From NCBI RefSeq assembly GCF_002764115.1, contig NZ_CP017943.1:1-64000 (forward strand): DNA of 64,000 bases. The letters are read 5' to 3'. Position 1 is the stretch's first letter. Every line of letters begins with the position of its first letter. This DNA is from Phyllobacterium zundukense. Its GTDB lineage: Bacteria > Pseudomonadota > Alphaproteobacteria > Rhizobiales > Rhizobiaceae. The translations under genes were made by a program, and so were the position numbers. The notes under the pieces are model-generated. The model did not search any database and was not told the origin of the DNA. It saw only the letters and a program-made list of their open reading frames with translations. Positions 36,359 to 45,108 of this stretch are shown here, one piece after another.

Positions 36359-37879
36359 ATGCGCATTGCGAAAGCGCTTTTCCTCACACTGATGCTCGGC
36401 GCGTCGATGCCGGCAACTCATGTTCGGGCCGAGACCCTGAAGGTTGCTGGCCCTTGGGAGGTCACCGGCATCGAACCGGCCCAGACCGGATATATCTTCA
36501 GCCGCCTCCAGATAGCCGAAACGCTTGTGACAACTGACAAGGAGGGCGCACTTCGCCCTGGGCTTGCGGAGAAGTGGGCAGTCTCGGGGGATGGCCTAAC
36601 CTGGACCTTTACGCTCCGCGACAATGCCGTCTTCCATGATGGAGTCCCAGCGACTGCCGAGACTGTAGTCGCCAGCCTCCAGCACGCGCTCGCCGGCGTC
36701 GGCGTTCTGTCCCAGGCTCCGATCGCCGATATTGCAAGCGAGGGGGCCGATGTCCGCATTCGCTTGACAAAACCTTTCGCCGCTCTTCCTGCCTATTTGG
36801 TACATTTCAGCACGATTATCCTGGCGCCATCTTCATTCGATGCAGCGGGCAAGATCACACAGATCGTCGGCACAGGCCCTTACAAGGTTAAGACCCTCAC
36901 GCCACCTGCACGGCTCGAGCTTGAAGCCTCGGGAGCGTGGTGGGGCGGCAAGCCCGCCATCCAGGACGTGAGCTACCTTGCCGTGGGGCAGGGGGAGACC
37001 CGAGCGCTGATGGCCGAGAGCGGCGAGGCCGACCTCGTCTTTTCCATGCTTCCCGTATCGGTCGACCGTCTGAAGGCCAATCCGAAGCTGAACGTTCAGA
37101 TAGCGACCATCCCACGCACCCGCATCCTGAAGATCAACGCAGCGTCGCCCTTCTTCGATGAGGTGGGGGAGCGGCAGGCGATCAGTGCTGCCATCGACCG
37201 CGTCGGCACCACCAAAGTCATCCTGCGCAACGCCGATCTTGCAGCAACGCAGCTCTTCCCACCCGCCATGAAGGGTTGGAATTCTCCTGACGTTCGACCG
37301 CTCGTGAGGGATGTCGAGAAGGCAAAGGAGCTTTTGGCAAAAGTAGGCTGGGTGCCGGCAAGCGATGGCATTCTGGAGAAAGACGGCAAGCGCTTCAGCG
37401 TCACCATGCTCACCTATTCCAGCTGGCCGGAGCTTCCCCCGATTGCCACCGCACTTCAGGCCCAACTGCGGCAGGTCGGCATCGACGTCAAGGTTTCCGT
37501 CGGCAACAGCTCTGAAATCCCCGCTCGTCATCAGGACGGGACGCTGGAGATGGGGCTGATTTCGCGGCTCTACTCTATCGTGCCCGACCCGGTCGGCACG
37601 CTGCTGCAGGACTACGGCCCGGGCGGAAGCGACTGGGGCTCGATGGGCTGGGATAACAAGGAGATCCAAGGCATTGTCGAACAGCTTGCGGCGACCAGTG
37701 ATGTGACCGCCCGCGCGCCGCTTCAGGCTCGCGCCGTGGAAATTCTGCAAGAGGAACTCCCGAGCATCCCGGTGACCTGGTCGGAGCTGGCTATCGTTTC
37801 CAGCAAGCGCATTTCCGGCGTCGAGGTCGATCCGCTTGAGGTCAACTACGGCCTTTCAGCCATCCACTGGGCAGAATGA
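36359..37879 (+). CDS. Peptide/nickel-type ABC transporter solute-binding protein (SBP_bac_5)
   Basis: 506 residues. Sec signal MRIAKALFLTLMLGAS, cut near VRA-ETL, no lipobox. It has the extracellular-solute-binding family 5 layout: LVTTDKEGALRPGLAEKWAVSGDGLTWTFTLRDNAVFHDG near residue 57 is the family signature, and IVGTGPYKV near 165 is also typical. It begins 39 bases after the Cys protein, in line with the zinc genes. OppA/NikA relatives bind peptides, nickel or metal-metallophore complexes. In this setting a metal chelate is a plausible ligand (inference). Confidence 0.88.
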   Translation: MRIAKALFLTLMLGASMPATHVRAETLKVAGPWEVTGIEPAQTGYIFSRLQIAETLVTTDKEGALRPGLAEKWAVSGDGLTWTFTLRDNAVFHDGVPATAETVVASLQHALAGVGVLSQAPIADIASEGADVRIRLTKPFAALPAYLVHFSTIILAPSSFDAAGKITQIVGTGPYKVKTLTPPARLELEASGAWWGGKPAIQDVSYLAVGQGETRALMAESGEADLVFSMLPVSVDRLKANPKLNVQIATIPRTRILKINAASPFFDEVGERQAISAAIDRVGTTKVILRNADLAATQLFPPAMKGWNSPDVRPLVRDVEKAKELLAKVGWVPASDGILEKDGKRFSVTMLTYSSWPELPPIATALQAQLRQVGIDVKVSVGNSSEIPARHQDGTLEMGLISRLYSIVPDPVGTLLQDYGPGGSDWGSMGWDNKEIQGIVEQLAATSDVTARAPLQARAVEILQEELPSIPVTWSELAIVSSKRISGVEVDPLEVNYGLSAIHWAE

Positions 37880-38829
37880 GGGAAAGGCCTGTGCGAAACT
37901 TCCTTCTTGCACGCCTGCTGCAGGCTGGCATTGTCGCCATCGTGGTCGGAGCCCTTTGCTTCGTCCTCATGCGCGTGTTGCCCGGCGATGCCGCCATGCG
38001 CATCGCGGCTGGCCGCTATGGACCGGATGCCCGCATTGCCGAGGCAGCCGAAAAAGTCCGGCTTGAACTGGGGCTTGATCGGCCGATTACGACCCAGTTC
38101 CTCGAATGGCTTGGCAATCTGCTTCGGCTCGATTTTGGCCATTCCCTGGTCACAGGTGGCACTGTCGTGCATGAGTTGCAGGTGCAGCTCGGTGCGTCTG
38201 TGTGGCTGGCTGCGGCCGCCCTCCTGTTGTCTCTCGTGATCGGGCCGGTCGTCGGCCTTTTCTCCGGCTTGAAGCCGGGAGGAGTTGCAGACCGTATGGG
38301 CCTTATAGGCGCCGTGACTTTCCGTGCCATCCCGCCTTTCGTGCTCGGGCTCATCCTGATGCTGGTATTTTCCAAGCAACTCGGCTGGCTACCGCCAGCA
38401 GGCTTCGGCACACCCCGCGAGATCCTGCTGCCGGCGCTCACACTTGCGCTCGGGCTTGCGGCCATGTCGAGCCGCGTCACCCGCAACGCTGTCGCTGCGG
38501 TCGCACGGGCGCCTTACTTTGCGTTCGCCCGCTATAAGGGACTGCCCGAGGCTGTCGTGGTGCGTCGGCATGGATTGCGCAACGCAGCCATTCCCGTTGT
38601 CTCCTATCTCGGCCTGCAGGCGATCTACCTGATCGAAGGGGTCGTGGTCGTGGAGTCCCTGTTTGCCTATCCGGGGATCGGCCACGCGCTGGTGCATGCG
38701 ATCGTCGAGAGAGACATTCCGATGGTGCAGGGAACAGCGCTGGTCATGGGGCTGATGTTTGTCGCCATCAGCGCCGTCGTTGATCTTCTTTCGCTTTGGC
38801 TCGATCCGCGCCAGAGGAGACCAGCATGA
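37876..38829 (+). CDS. Peptide/nickel-type ABC permease (DppB/NikB-like)
   Basis: 317 residues. N-terminal helix followed by the periplasmic loop RVLPGDAAMRIA, then the permease core with the EAA loop (ARYKGLPEAVVVRRHGLRNAAIPVVSYLGLQ) near residue 220 and VVVESLFAYPGIGHALVHAIVERDIP near 260, characteristic of DppB/NikB. Its start overlaps the binding-protein stop by four bases. Confidence 0.92.
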   Translation: MRERPVRNFLLARLLQAGIVAIVVGALCFVLMRVLPGDAAMRIAAGRYGPDARIAEAAEKVRLELGLDRPITTQFLEWLGNLLRLDFGHSLVTGGTVVHELQVQLGASVWLAAAALLLSLVIGPVVGLFSGLKPGGVADRMGLIGAVTFRAIPPFVLGLILMLVFSKQLGWLPPAGFGTPREILLPALTLALGLAAMSSRVTRNAVAAVARAPYFAFARYKGLPEAVVVRRHGLRNAAIPVVSYLGLQAIYLIEGVVVVESLFAYPGIGHALVHAIVERDIPMVQGTALVMGLMFVAISAVVDLLSLWLDPRQRRPA

Positions 38830-39650
38830 GTCTATTGAACGACGTATCTTCCCCAAGGTCCAAGACCGGACCGGGAGCGGCGCGGTTGACCGGCGCCGGC
38901 CTCCTGATCCTGCTCGGCGCGTTTGCCCTTATCGGCCCGGCGGTCATCCCCGTGGATCCGTCGGCGCAGGACTTCGGCGCCAGCCTTGCACCCATCGGCG
39001 GCGACTACGTGCTAGGCGCCGACCACTATGGGCGCAGCCTGCTGGCACGACTTGCCCACGGCGCACGCCTCTCCTTTGGCATGGCCTTCCTCACCATGCT
39101 GGCGGCAGCCATACCCGGCGTTCTGCTGGGCCTGCTCGCGGCCTGGAAAGGCGGTTGGACGGAAAGGGGTCTTGAACTTGTGGCGACCGTGGTTCTGGCA
39201 CTACCGGGTTTGATGCTGGTGCTACTGCTCCTGGCCTTCTCACCCGGCAATTATGGCCCGCTATTCCTCGGCCTGGCGTTGACGCTTTGGGTGGAATTCT
39301 ACCGCGTGACGAAGGCGACGACGAAGACGGTGCTGGGCCAGCCCCATATCGAGGCGGCTCGCATGCTGGGTTTCGGCTCGCGCTACATCCTCACGCATTA
39401 TGTGTGGCCGGTGATCACGCCGATGATCGCGACACTTTCGGCCTTTGCGATGGCCACCGCCATCATTGCGGTGTCGACCCTGAGCGCCATCAGCGTCGGC
39501 CTCCAGCCGCCGACACCGGAACTGGGCAGCATGATCGTTGAACTCTTGCCTTATTACAGCGAGGCGCCGGTGCATGTGCTTCTTCCAGCCGGCCTCATCT
39601 TCCTGCTGGTTCTCGGCCTGCAACTTCTCGCTCAGGGGGAGCGCGCATGA
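38826..39650 (+). CDS. Peptide/nickel-type ABC permease (DppC/NikC-like)
   Basis: 274 residues. After a short cytosolic tail and one helix it carries YVLGADHYGRSLLARLAHGARLSFGMAF near residue 70, the DppC signature, and the EAA loop EAARMLGFGSRYILTHYVWP near 180. ATGA overlap with both neighbours. It pairs with the DppB-like subunit. Confidence 0.92.
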   Translation: MSLLNDVSSPRSKTGPGAARLTGAGLLILLGAFALIGPAVIPVDPSAQDFGASLAPIGGDYVLGADHYGRSLLARLAHGARLSFGMAFLTMLAAAIPGVLLGLLAAWKGGWTERGLELVATVVLALPGLMLVLLLLAFSPGNYGPLFLGLALTLWVEFYRVTKATTKTVLGQPHIEAARMLGFGSRYILTHYVWPVITPMIATLSAFAMATAIIAVSTLSAISVGLQPPTPELGSMIVELLPYYSEAPVHVLLPAGLIFLLVLGLQLLAQGERA

Positions 39651-41077
39651 ACATCCAGATCACTTTAGACCTTTCCATCTCGGATTTGTCGATCCACAGT
39701 GCCGAGGGCAATATCGTCTCGGACATATCCCTGGCATTGGGAAGGGGGCAGCCCCTGACGTTGCTCGGCGAAAGCGGCTCAGGCAAATCGCTGGTCGCGC
39801 AAGCGATCATGGGCAATTTGCCGCCGGAACTGCATGCGACGGGACACGTGACTTTCAAGGGAACGGATATTCTCGGCGAATCTCCCGCTGAACGACGTCG
39901 TCGCTGGGGCCGAAGCATTGGCCTCTTGCCGCAGGAGCCCTGGCTGGCGCTGGATCCAACCATGCCAGTCCTGCCACAGGTGACCGAAATCCATCGCTAC
40001 GTGAAGGGCAGGGCTACTGCCGAAAGCGCGACTGCGGCGAAACGAAACCTGTCAGAGGTCTCTTTATCATCCGCGGAGGCCCTTTATCCCTTCCAGATCT
40101 CCGGCGGCATGGGCCAGCGAGCGGCGATTGCCATGGCACACGCCGCCGACAGCGAACTCCTGATCGCCGACGAGCCGACCAAAGGCCTGGACACGATGCT
40201 CAGGGACTCGGTGGTCGCTCGCCTGAGGGAGGAAGTGGAAAGTGGTCGCCTGCTGCTAACCATCACCCACGATGTTGCGGTCGCGAGGGCCCTTGGCGGA
40301 ACGATAGGCGTCATGGTGGACGGCCGCCTTGTTGAACACGGACCCGCCGAAAAGCTGTTCGAGGCGCCCGAACATGCTTACACCAAAGCCCTTCTTTCGT
40401 CCGAGCCTTCGCAGTGGGAGCGACGCGCGCCGGCTGCATCCGGGGGACTGGTCATTGCCGGGCGAGGGCTCAAAAAAAGCTATGGCGGTAAGCCCCTTTT
40501 CTCCGACCTGGATATCGAAGTTTCTGCGGGCGAGATCGTCTCGGTCTTCGGGCCGAGCGGTTGCGGCAAGACCACTATTGGCAATATCCTTTTGGGCCTG
40601 ACGTCGCCCGATGCTGGCGTGGTCGAGCGCACGGCCGGGCTGTCGCCGCTGCGTTTTCAGAAACTCTACCAGGACCCGCCTGCGGCCTTCGCACCCCATC
40701 AGACGATCCGCAAGGCATTGAAGGATTTGGCTCGTCTCCATGGCAAGGACTGGAAAGTCATCATGGAACTACAGGACCGCCTGCGCCTGCCGGCGAGCTT
40801 GCTCGATCGCCTGCCGGGGCAGATTTCGGGCGGCGAATTGCAGCGGTTCGCGCTGCTGCGCGCCCTGCTGCTCGAACCCGCGTTTCTCTTTGCAGATGAG
40901 GCGACGTCCCGGCTTGACCCCGTCAGCCAGATGGAGGCTGTCGCGTTCTTAATGGAGATCGTCCGGGAAACTGGTCTTGCTATCCTAATGGTTACTCACG
41001 ACCTTCACATGGCTGAAAGGATTTCAACGCGCGTAATGACGCTGGAAACGGGAGCGGCGCCTGCGGCAATGCGGTAG
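39647..41077 (+). CDS. Fused double ABC ATPase (DppD-DppF-like)
   Basis: 476 residues, two ATPase domains in one chain where Dpp/Nik systems usually have two proteins. Domain 1: Walker A GESGSGKS near residue 45, ISGGMGQRAAIAMA near 150, LLIADEPTKGLD near 170. Domain 2 from about 270: GPSGCGKTT near 305, ISGGELQRFALLRALL near 400, FLFADEATSRLDPVSQ near 420. All motifs look intact, so both sites may hydrolyse ATP. It is the last gene of the operon and overlaps the DppC-like gene. Confidence 0.9.
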   Translation: MNIQITLDLSISDLSIHSAEGNIVSDISLALGRGQPLTLLGESGSGKSLVAQAIMGNLPPELHATGHVTFKGTDILGESPAERRRRWGRSIGLLPQEPWLALDPTMPVLPQVTEIHRYVKGRATAESATAAKRNLSEVSLSSAEALYPFQISGGMGQRAAIAMAHAADSELLIADEPTKGLDTMLRDSVVARLREEVESGRLLLTITHDVAVARALGGTIGVMVDGRLVEHGPAEKLFEAPEHAYTKALLSSEPSQWERRAPAASGGLVIAGRGLKKSYGGKPLFSDLDIEVSAGEIVSVFGPSGCGKTTIGNILLGLTSPDAGVVERTAGLSPLRFQKLYQDPPAAFAPHQTIRKALKDLARLHGKDWKVIMELQDRLRLPASLLDRLPGQISGGELQRFALLRALLLEPAFLFADEATSRLDPVSQMEAVAFLMEIVRETGLAILMVTHDLHMAERISTRVMTLETGAAPAAMR

Positions 41078-41154
41078 ATTCGGAAGTTATGGCGAGCCTC
41101 CGCCATGGAGATAGGGGGCAGTGGTTCGAACTCGCTGAAGGCGGTCGATGATTG

Positions 41155-41357
41155 TTACGCTGCGATTTTCGGAACGTGCCGCTCGACCAATCGCAGGAAT
41201 CGTTGGTTGCGTGCCCTCGCAACCAACATGGATGAGAAACCCGTGTAATCTCAGCCGGTTAGCCGCAGGGAAATTAGAACAAAAAACAGCGCCTCAGTGA
41301 AATCAAGGACTTACAGTCGCAGGTGCAAATCGGAAGTGCTTTACCCCGCAACCAATT
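41155..41357 (+). repeat. Intergenic repeat, copy B (subtype with copy C)
   Basis: Contains CTCGACCAATCGCAGGAATC followed by the perfect hairpin GTTGGTTGCG (41202-41211)/CGCAACCAAC (41218-41227). Then come blocks shared with copy C (GTAATCTCAGC-GGTTAGC, AAATCAAGGACTTAC, CAGGTGCAAATCG, AGTGCTTTACCCCGCAACCAATT). It sits in the 496-bp gap between the Opp/Nik-type operon and the convergent 5'-nucleotidase-like gene. Nothing else is recognised in the gap. Confidence 0.82.
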
Positions 41358-41573
41358 CCCTCGTGCTGATCATCGGGATCTGGGGGGAAGATCTAAACCG
41401 GCTGTGGTGTCAGTTCATGGTCCGACGTCGCCCGCCGGTCAAGATCCCGAAGCAGTCTTCGACGGCTTCCAAGAAGCCGTAGAGCAGCAGATTTCATCTT
41501 CCCGACGCGACTGTCGATCCGGGGTAAGGGGGGCATTTTTTGTTCTATTCAGCGCTGACTGGAGCGAACGAGC

Positions 41574-43007
41574 CTAACGCTGGAAGATTTCTACGATGGC
41601 TTGTCTTGCGTCTATGCCGGCGTTGTGTGTCGTGGGATCACGCTGAAGCCATGACGCGAAAAGTGGCAGGAAAAAGCTATTGATCGCAACAGTGGTCGGA
41701 TCAACGACTTTTCGAGAAACCCCGGCGGGCAGCCGCGCCCAGTTCCACCAGAGGATATCAGCATCCGTGTTCGCCGGATCGGCATTCTCATCATGATAGC
41801 TAACCAGGCGCTGAAACTCCCCGGGCAACAATTCGACGATAAGTATGTCGTTCGCCGGAAACGGCAAGAGCCGGTGGATGTCCAATTCCGTCACCGGTCC
41901 CTCAAGCAATGCGGCAACCGTTCCATCGATCGGTGCCTGCGTAAAAAGTTGGCTTGAGGGCACGAAGGCAGCGTCCGCCTTGGTCGCTGATCGGATAGCG
42001 TCGGCGAGCAATGTTGGCAAATAGTGCTGTGCGTGCGGCCGGCTCAACCAGGTCTTTGCCGAATGTCCGACGACTTTGCGTCCAGCCGCTTGGATGGCGA
42101 TCGATGCTGGCGTTGGCCTTGGAGGCTGGACAGAGGGCACCCGCACGGGCGAATGAACGACAGCGCCTCCGGGTTCAAGCAGATCGACTGGCAAAACACT
42201 GCCCGCCATGGCGTGGGCCTGTCCGGCGGGAACGCCGTGCAACGACCCTGTCCAAGCGGCAAGCGTATGGCCGCTGAGAACGACGTCGACGGATCGCGCC
42301 CAAGGCGCACAGACGCGCTCAAGATAATTGCTCCGGCTTTGGATCGGCCGGAAAGAATCGGCAAAGGGCCACCACGTGACTCCGTCATGCAATAGCGCCA
42401 GTATCCATCGTGCCCCTGCCTGACGGAGCGCTTCGATATTAGAATGAATCCGATCCAGCCAGTCCGATGGCAGGCCTGGTGCTGAGGAAAACGCCTCGAG
42501 TTTGGGATGGGTGATGCCGACAACACCGACAGCGCCGGCTTCAGTTTCGATAACCGCATGACCAGGCAAGCCGATCTCCCGGTCTGAGCAAAGAACAGGG
42601 AACGACAGCTGGGCGGCGCTCTGCGCCAGATTGGCTGTCCCTTCATCGAGATCGTGATTGCCGACCGCCGATGCAGCGATCGGCAAGCTGGCGATATCAT
42701 CCAAAGTGTTGCCGCCCCACAGGGATAATCGCCCGCCGACGGTCAGGTCGCCGCTGTCCAGCCATAGCGCCGCACCGCGCTCACGCTCCTGGTCAAGCAA
42801 TTGAGCGACGCCATGAACGCTGCCCCCGATTCCATAGGTCGCGGGCAACGGGATGATTGTGCCGAGCAAATCCCCCGTTGCCAAAAGTCTTATGGCCGTA
42901 CCCGGCGCTCTTTCAGGAAGGTCATCGGCAAGTTGAGAGGGCGTCGTCGTAATCGATGACGCATTGGTCCGCGCCGCGAGGACGCTTCGGCCCGGCGTTG
43001 CAATCAT
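41574..43007 (-). CDS. 5'-nucleotidase (UshA)-like metallophosphatase, divergent metal site
   Basis: 477 residues, two-domain UshA layout: an N-terminal calcineurin-type metallophosphatase with WLDSGDLTVGG near residue 82, AVGNHDLDEG near 115 and VVLSGHTLAAWTG near 242, and a C-terminal 5-nucleotidase domain with HYLPTLLADAIRSATKADAAFVPSS and LLPFPANDILIVELLPGEF. The first motif, usually DxH, is GDLLG here, and the GHxH/Q motif is GHTL, so two metal ligands appear replaced. No signal peptide is seen, unlike periplasmic UshA. It is the last gene of the BMP transporter operon, overlapping the permease gene by four bases. Confidence 0.8.
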   Translation of the reverse strand: MIATPGRSVLAARTNASSITTTPSQLADDLPERAPGTAIRLLATGDLLGTIIPLPATYGIGGSVHGVAQLLDQERERGAALWLDSGDLTVGGRLSLWGGNTLDDIASLPIAASAVGNHDLDEGTANLAQSAAQLSFPVLCSDREIGLPGHAVIETEAGAVGVVGITHPKLEAFSSAPGLPSDWLDRIHSNIEALRQAGARWILALLHDGVTWWPFADSFRPIQSRSNYLERVCAPWARSVDVVLSGHTLAAWTGSLHGVPAGQAHAMAGSVLPVDLLEPGGAVVHSPVRVPSVQPPRPTPASIAIQAAGRKVVGHSAKTWLSRPHAQHYLPTLLADAIRSATKADAAFVPSSQLFTQAPIDGTVAALLEGPVTELDIHRLLPFPANDILIVELLPGEFQRLVSYHDENADPANTDADILWWNWARLPAGVSRKVVDPTTVAINSFFLPLFASWLQRDPTTHNAGIDARQAIVEIFQR

Positions 43008-43951
43008 TGCTTCGCGCCCCGTTGCCGGCCCTCGGCCGCTTCTGCAGCGGACCGGTACCGTTGATAGAGAGGTTGGGCCATCAAGAGCAGGACAATGATT
43101 AGGTAGGGCAGGACGCTAGACAGCTCTGTGGCCAAACCCAGGATTTGCAAGTTTATGCCAAGGATGTCGAAGGCGGCAAATACAATCGCCAGCGGCAACA
43201 GCAGCACCGGCCTTGACCCGGCAACCAGCGCCAGCGCCAGTGCGATGAAGCCTCGTCCCGAAGTCATGTTGGGCGAAAATTGCGGCGCAGCGGAAAGCGC
43301 CAATTGCACGCTGCCGAGCCCGATCATCGCGCCGCCGACAAGCAAGGCAAACCAACGTGTTCTCGTTGCCGGTCGCTTCATCGCATCGGCTATGTCCGGC
43401 CGGCTTCCGGTCATCCGAATGGTCAAACCGGCCGGCGTGTTGGCAAGCCACCAGGCGAAAAGAGGGGCGATCACCCAACTCAAGTACGTCAGGAGCGTCT
43501 GTCCGCTGACCACATCTCCAATCCAGGGCACCGCATCAAGTCCCGGTATCGACCAATTGGCAAGCGGTCGCAACTCAGGGGTCGAGATTGTTCCGGCCGT
43601 GCCAAAAAGAGCGGCGGTGGCAGTGGCGGTCAATCCCGCAACGACAAGATTGATGCCAATCCCAACGACGATGAAGTTCGCCCTAAAGCTGATCGCAAGC
43701 AGTGCGAATGCGGCGCAGGCAAGTGCACCGCCAATCGCGCCCGCAAGGGTCGCGGCCGCGACATTGCCGCCCGTCTTTGCCGAGACGAGCACCGCGACAA
43801 AACAGCCAAGCAGCATTACGCCCTCGGAGCCGATGTTGAGAATGCCGGTTCGCAGTGGCAGGTAGACGCCGATGGCGACCAACAAAAGCGGTGTGGCAGC
43901 CTGCAGTGTCAAAAACCAGAGATTGGCACTCAGGAGTTCATCGAGAAACAT
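43004..43951 (-). CDS. BMP-type nucleoside ABC transporter permease 2 (COG1079-like)
   Basis: 315 residues. Signature LPLRTGILNIGSEGVMLLGCFVAVLVSAKTG near residue 32 and NFIVVGIGINLVVAGLTATATAALFG near 92 identify the YufQ/NupQ-like permease branch. About eight to nine helices. Its start overlaps the stop of the other permease gene by one base (TAATG) and its stop overlaps the nucleotidase-like gene by four. Confidence 0.9.
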   Translation of the reverse strand: MFLDELLSANLWFLTLQAATPLLLVAIGVYLPLRTGILNIGSEGVMLLGCFVAVLVSAKTGGNVAAATLAGAIGGALACAAFALLAISFRANFIVVGIGINLVVAGLTATATAALFGTAGTISTPELRPLANWSIPGLDAVPWIGDVVSGQTLLTYLSWVIAPLFAWWLANTPAGLTIRMTGSRPDIADAMKRPATRTRWFALLVGGAMIGLGSVQLALSAAPQFSPNMTSGRGFIALALALVAGSRPVLLLPLAIVFAAFDILGINLQILGLATELSSVLPYLIIVLLLMAQPLYQRYRSAAEAAEGRQRGAKQ

Positions 43952-45108
43952 TACCGCTCTCCAACACTTTCTGCTTGGAGTTCGGCGCCGACTGGCGCGA
44001 TCTCTCCAGCGCTGTTCTGTCCGTTCCCCTCATCGGAGTTGGCGCTTTGTTTGTCGGGCGCACGGCCAGAGCTTGGCCGGATCCGATTTCCCCCACTCCG
44101 CGCCATGAATGCCGCGGTAATGACAACGAGACCGGCCATCAGCACCCCGAGTCCGGAGGGAATGCCGAGATCTCGCTGAATACCAGCAAAACCCGTCGTC
44201 AAAGCCGCGAGCAGCAATGAGGCAGGAAGAACAGCGAGTACCCTGCCGGACACGAGAATTGCAGCGATCACTCCCGTCCACGCGACCGAGTTCGCGCCGC
44301 CCAAGCTCGCATCCTGGTAGCGGTGAAAATGCCCCATGACCTCGATTGCACCTGCCAGGCCGCAAATTGCGCCGGTTGCCGCCTGCAGGCGAGATTGGAA
44401 TCGAGGGGCATCAACACCCGAAAGCGCAGCGGCGACCGGGTTCAGTCCGAACATGGTGAGGCGATGACCGAGCACGGTCCCCCTGACGACAACAAAGGCA
44501 AGGCCGATCAAGACAAAGGCAAATATGATCCCAGAGTGGAAGCTCGTCCGCGGCAGCAGGATGGGCAACCAGGCCTGTTCGGAAATCGTTTGAGTCGCGA
44601 TGACGCTGTAGGTATTGGGGTCCTGGAACAGCGTTCGCGTAAGCATTCGGCCCAGACCTTCTGCCAAATAGTTGGCGATCAAGCTCATCACGACCAACTG
44701 AACTCCAGCGACTAAGGCAGCCCGCGAGATGAGGAGGGACCACAGTCCTCCCGCTAGCGCGCCAGCAGCCAATGCGACAACGATGACGATGGGGCCAGGC
44801 GCGGCAACAATAGGAGCTACCGCACCGGCGAACACACCACCGAGCACGAATTGGCCGAGTTGGCCGACGTCAAACTGCCCGGCGCGAAAACTCAAACATG
44901 CCGCCGTACCGATGAGCAGGATGGGAGTGAGCGTCTTGCCAGTTGCGCCGATAGCGGTCGGCGATCCGGCGATACCATTGAGAAGTGAACCCAATGCGGG
45001 CATAACTTCCGCTGGCCCTTTCACAAGGAGCACGACGAGACACACCAGGGCCAGAGCCGTCGCGGCAACCAAAGCAAGCGTGATAACAATCCGCATCCGT
45101 TCCATCAC
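43951..45108 (-). CDS. BMP-type nucleoside ABC transporter permease 1 (COG4603-like)
   Basis: 385 residues, including a polar C-terminal tail of about 50 residues. The membrane core has LIGTAACLSFRAGQFDVGQLGQFVLGG near residue 65, GVQLVVMSLIANYLAEGLGRML near 133, and GGANSVAWTGVIAAILV near 270, matching the YufP/NupP-type permeases. It is coupled by ATGA to the ATPase gene. It should form the heterodimeric channel with the COG1079-like partner. Confidence 0.9.
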   Translation of the reverse strand: MMERMRIVITLALVAATALALVCLVVLLVKGPAEVMPALGSLLNGIAGSPTAIGATGKTLTPILLIGTAACLSFRAGQFDVGQLGQFVLGGVFAGAVAPIVAAPGPIVIVVALAAGALAGGLWSLLISRAALVAGVQLVVMSLIANYLAEGLGRMLTRTLFQDPNTYSVIATQTISEQAWLPILLPRTSFHSGIIFAFVLIGLAFVVVRGTVLGHRLTMFGLNPVAAALSGVDAPRFQSRLQAATGAICGLAGAIEVMGHFHRYQDASLGGANSVAWTGVIAAILVSGRVLAVLPASLLLAALTTGFAGIQRDLGIPSGLGVLMAGLVVITAAFMARSGGNRIRPSSGRAPDKQSANSDEGNGQNSAGEIAPVGAELQAESVGER

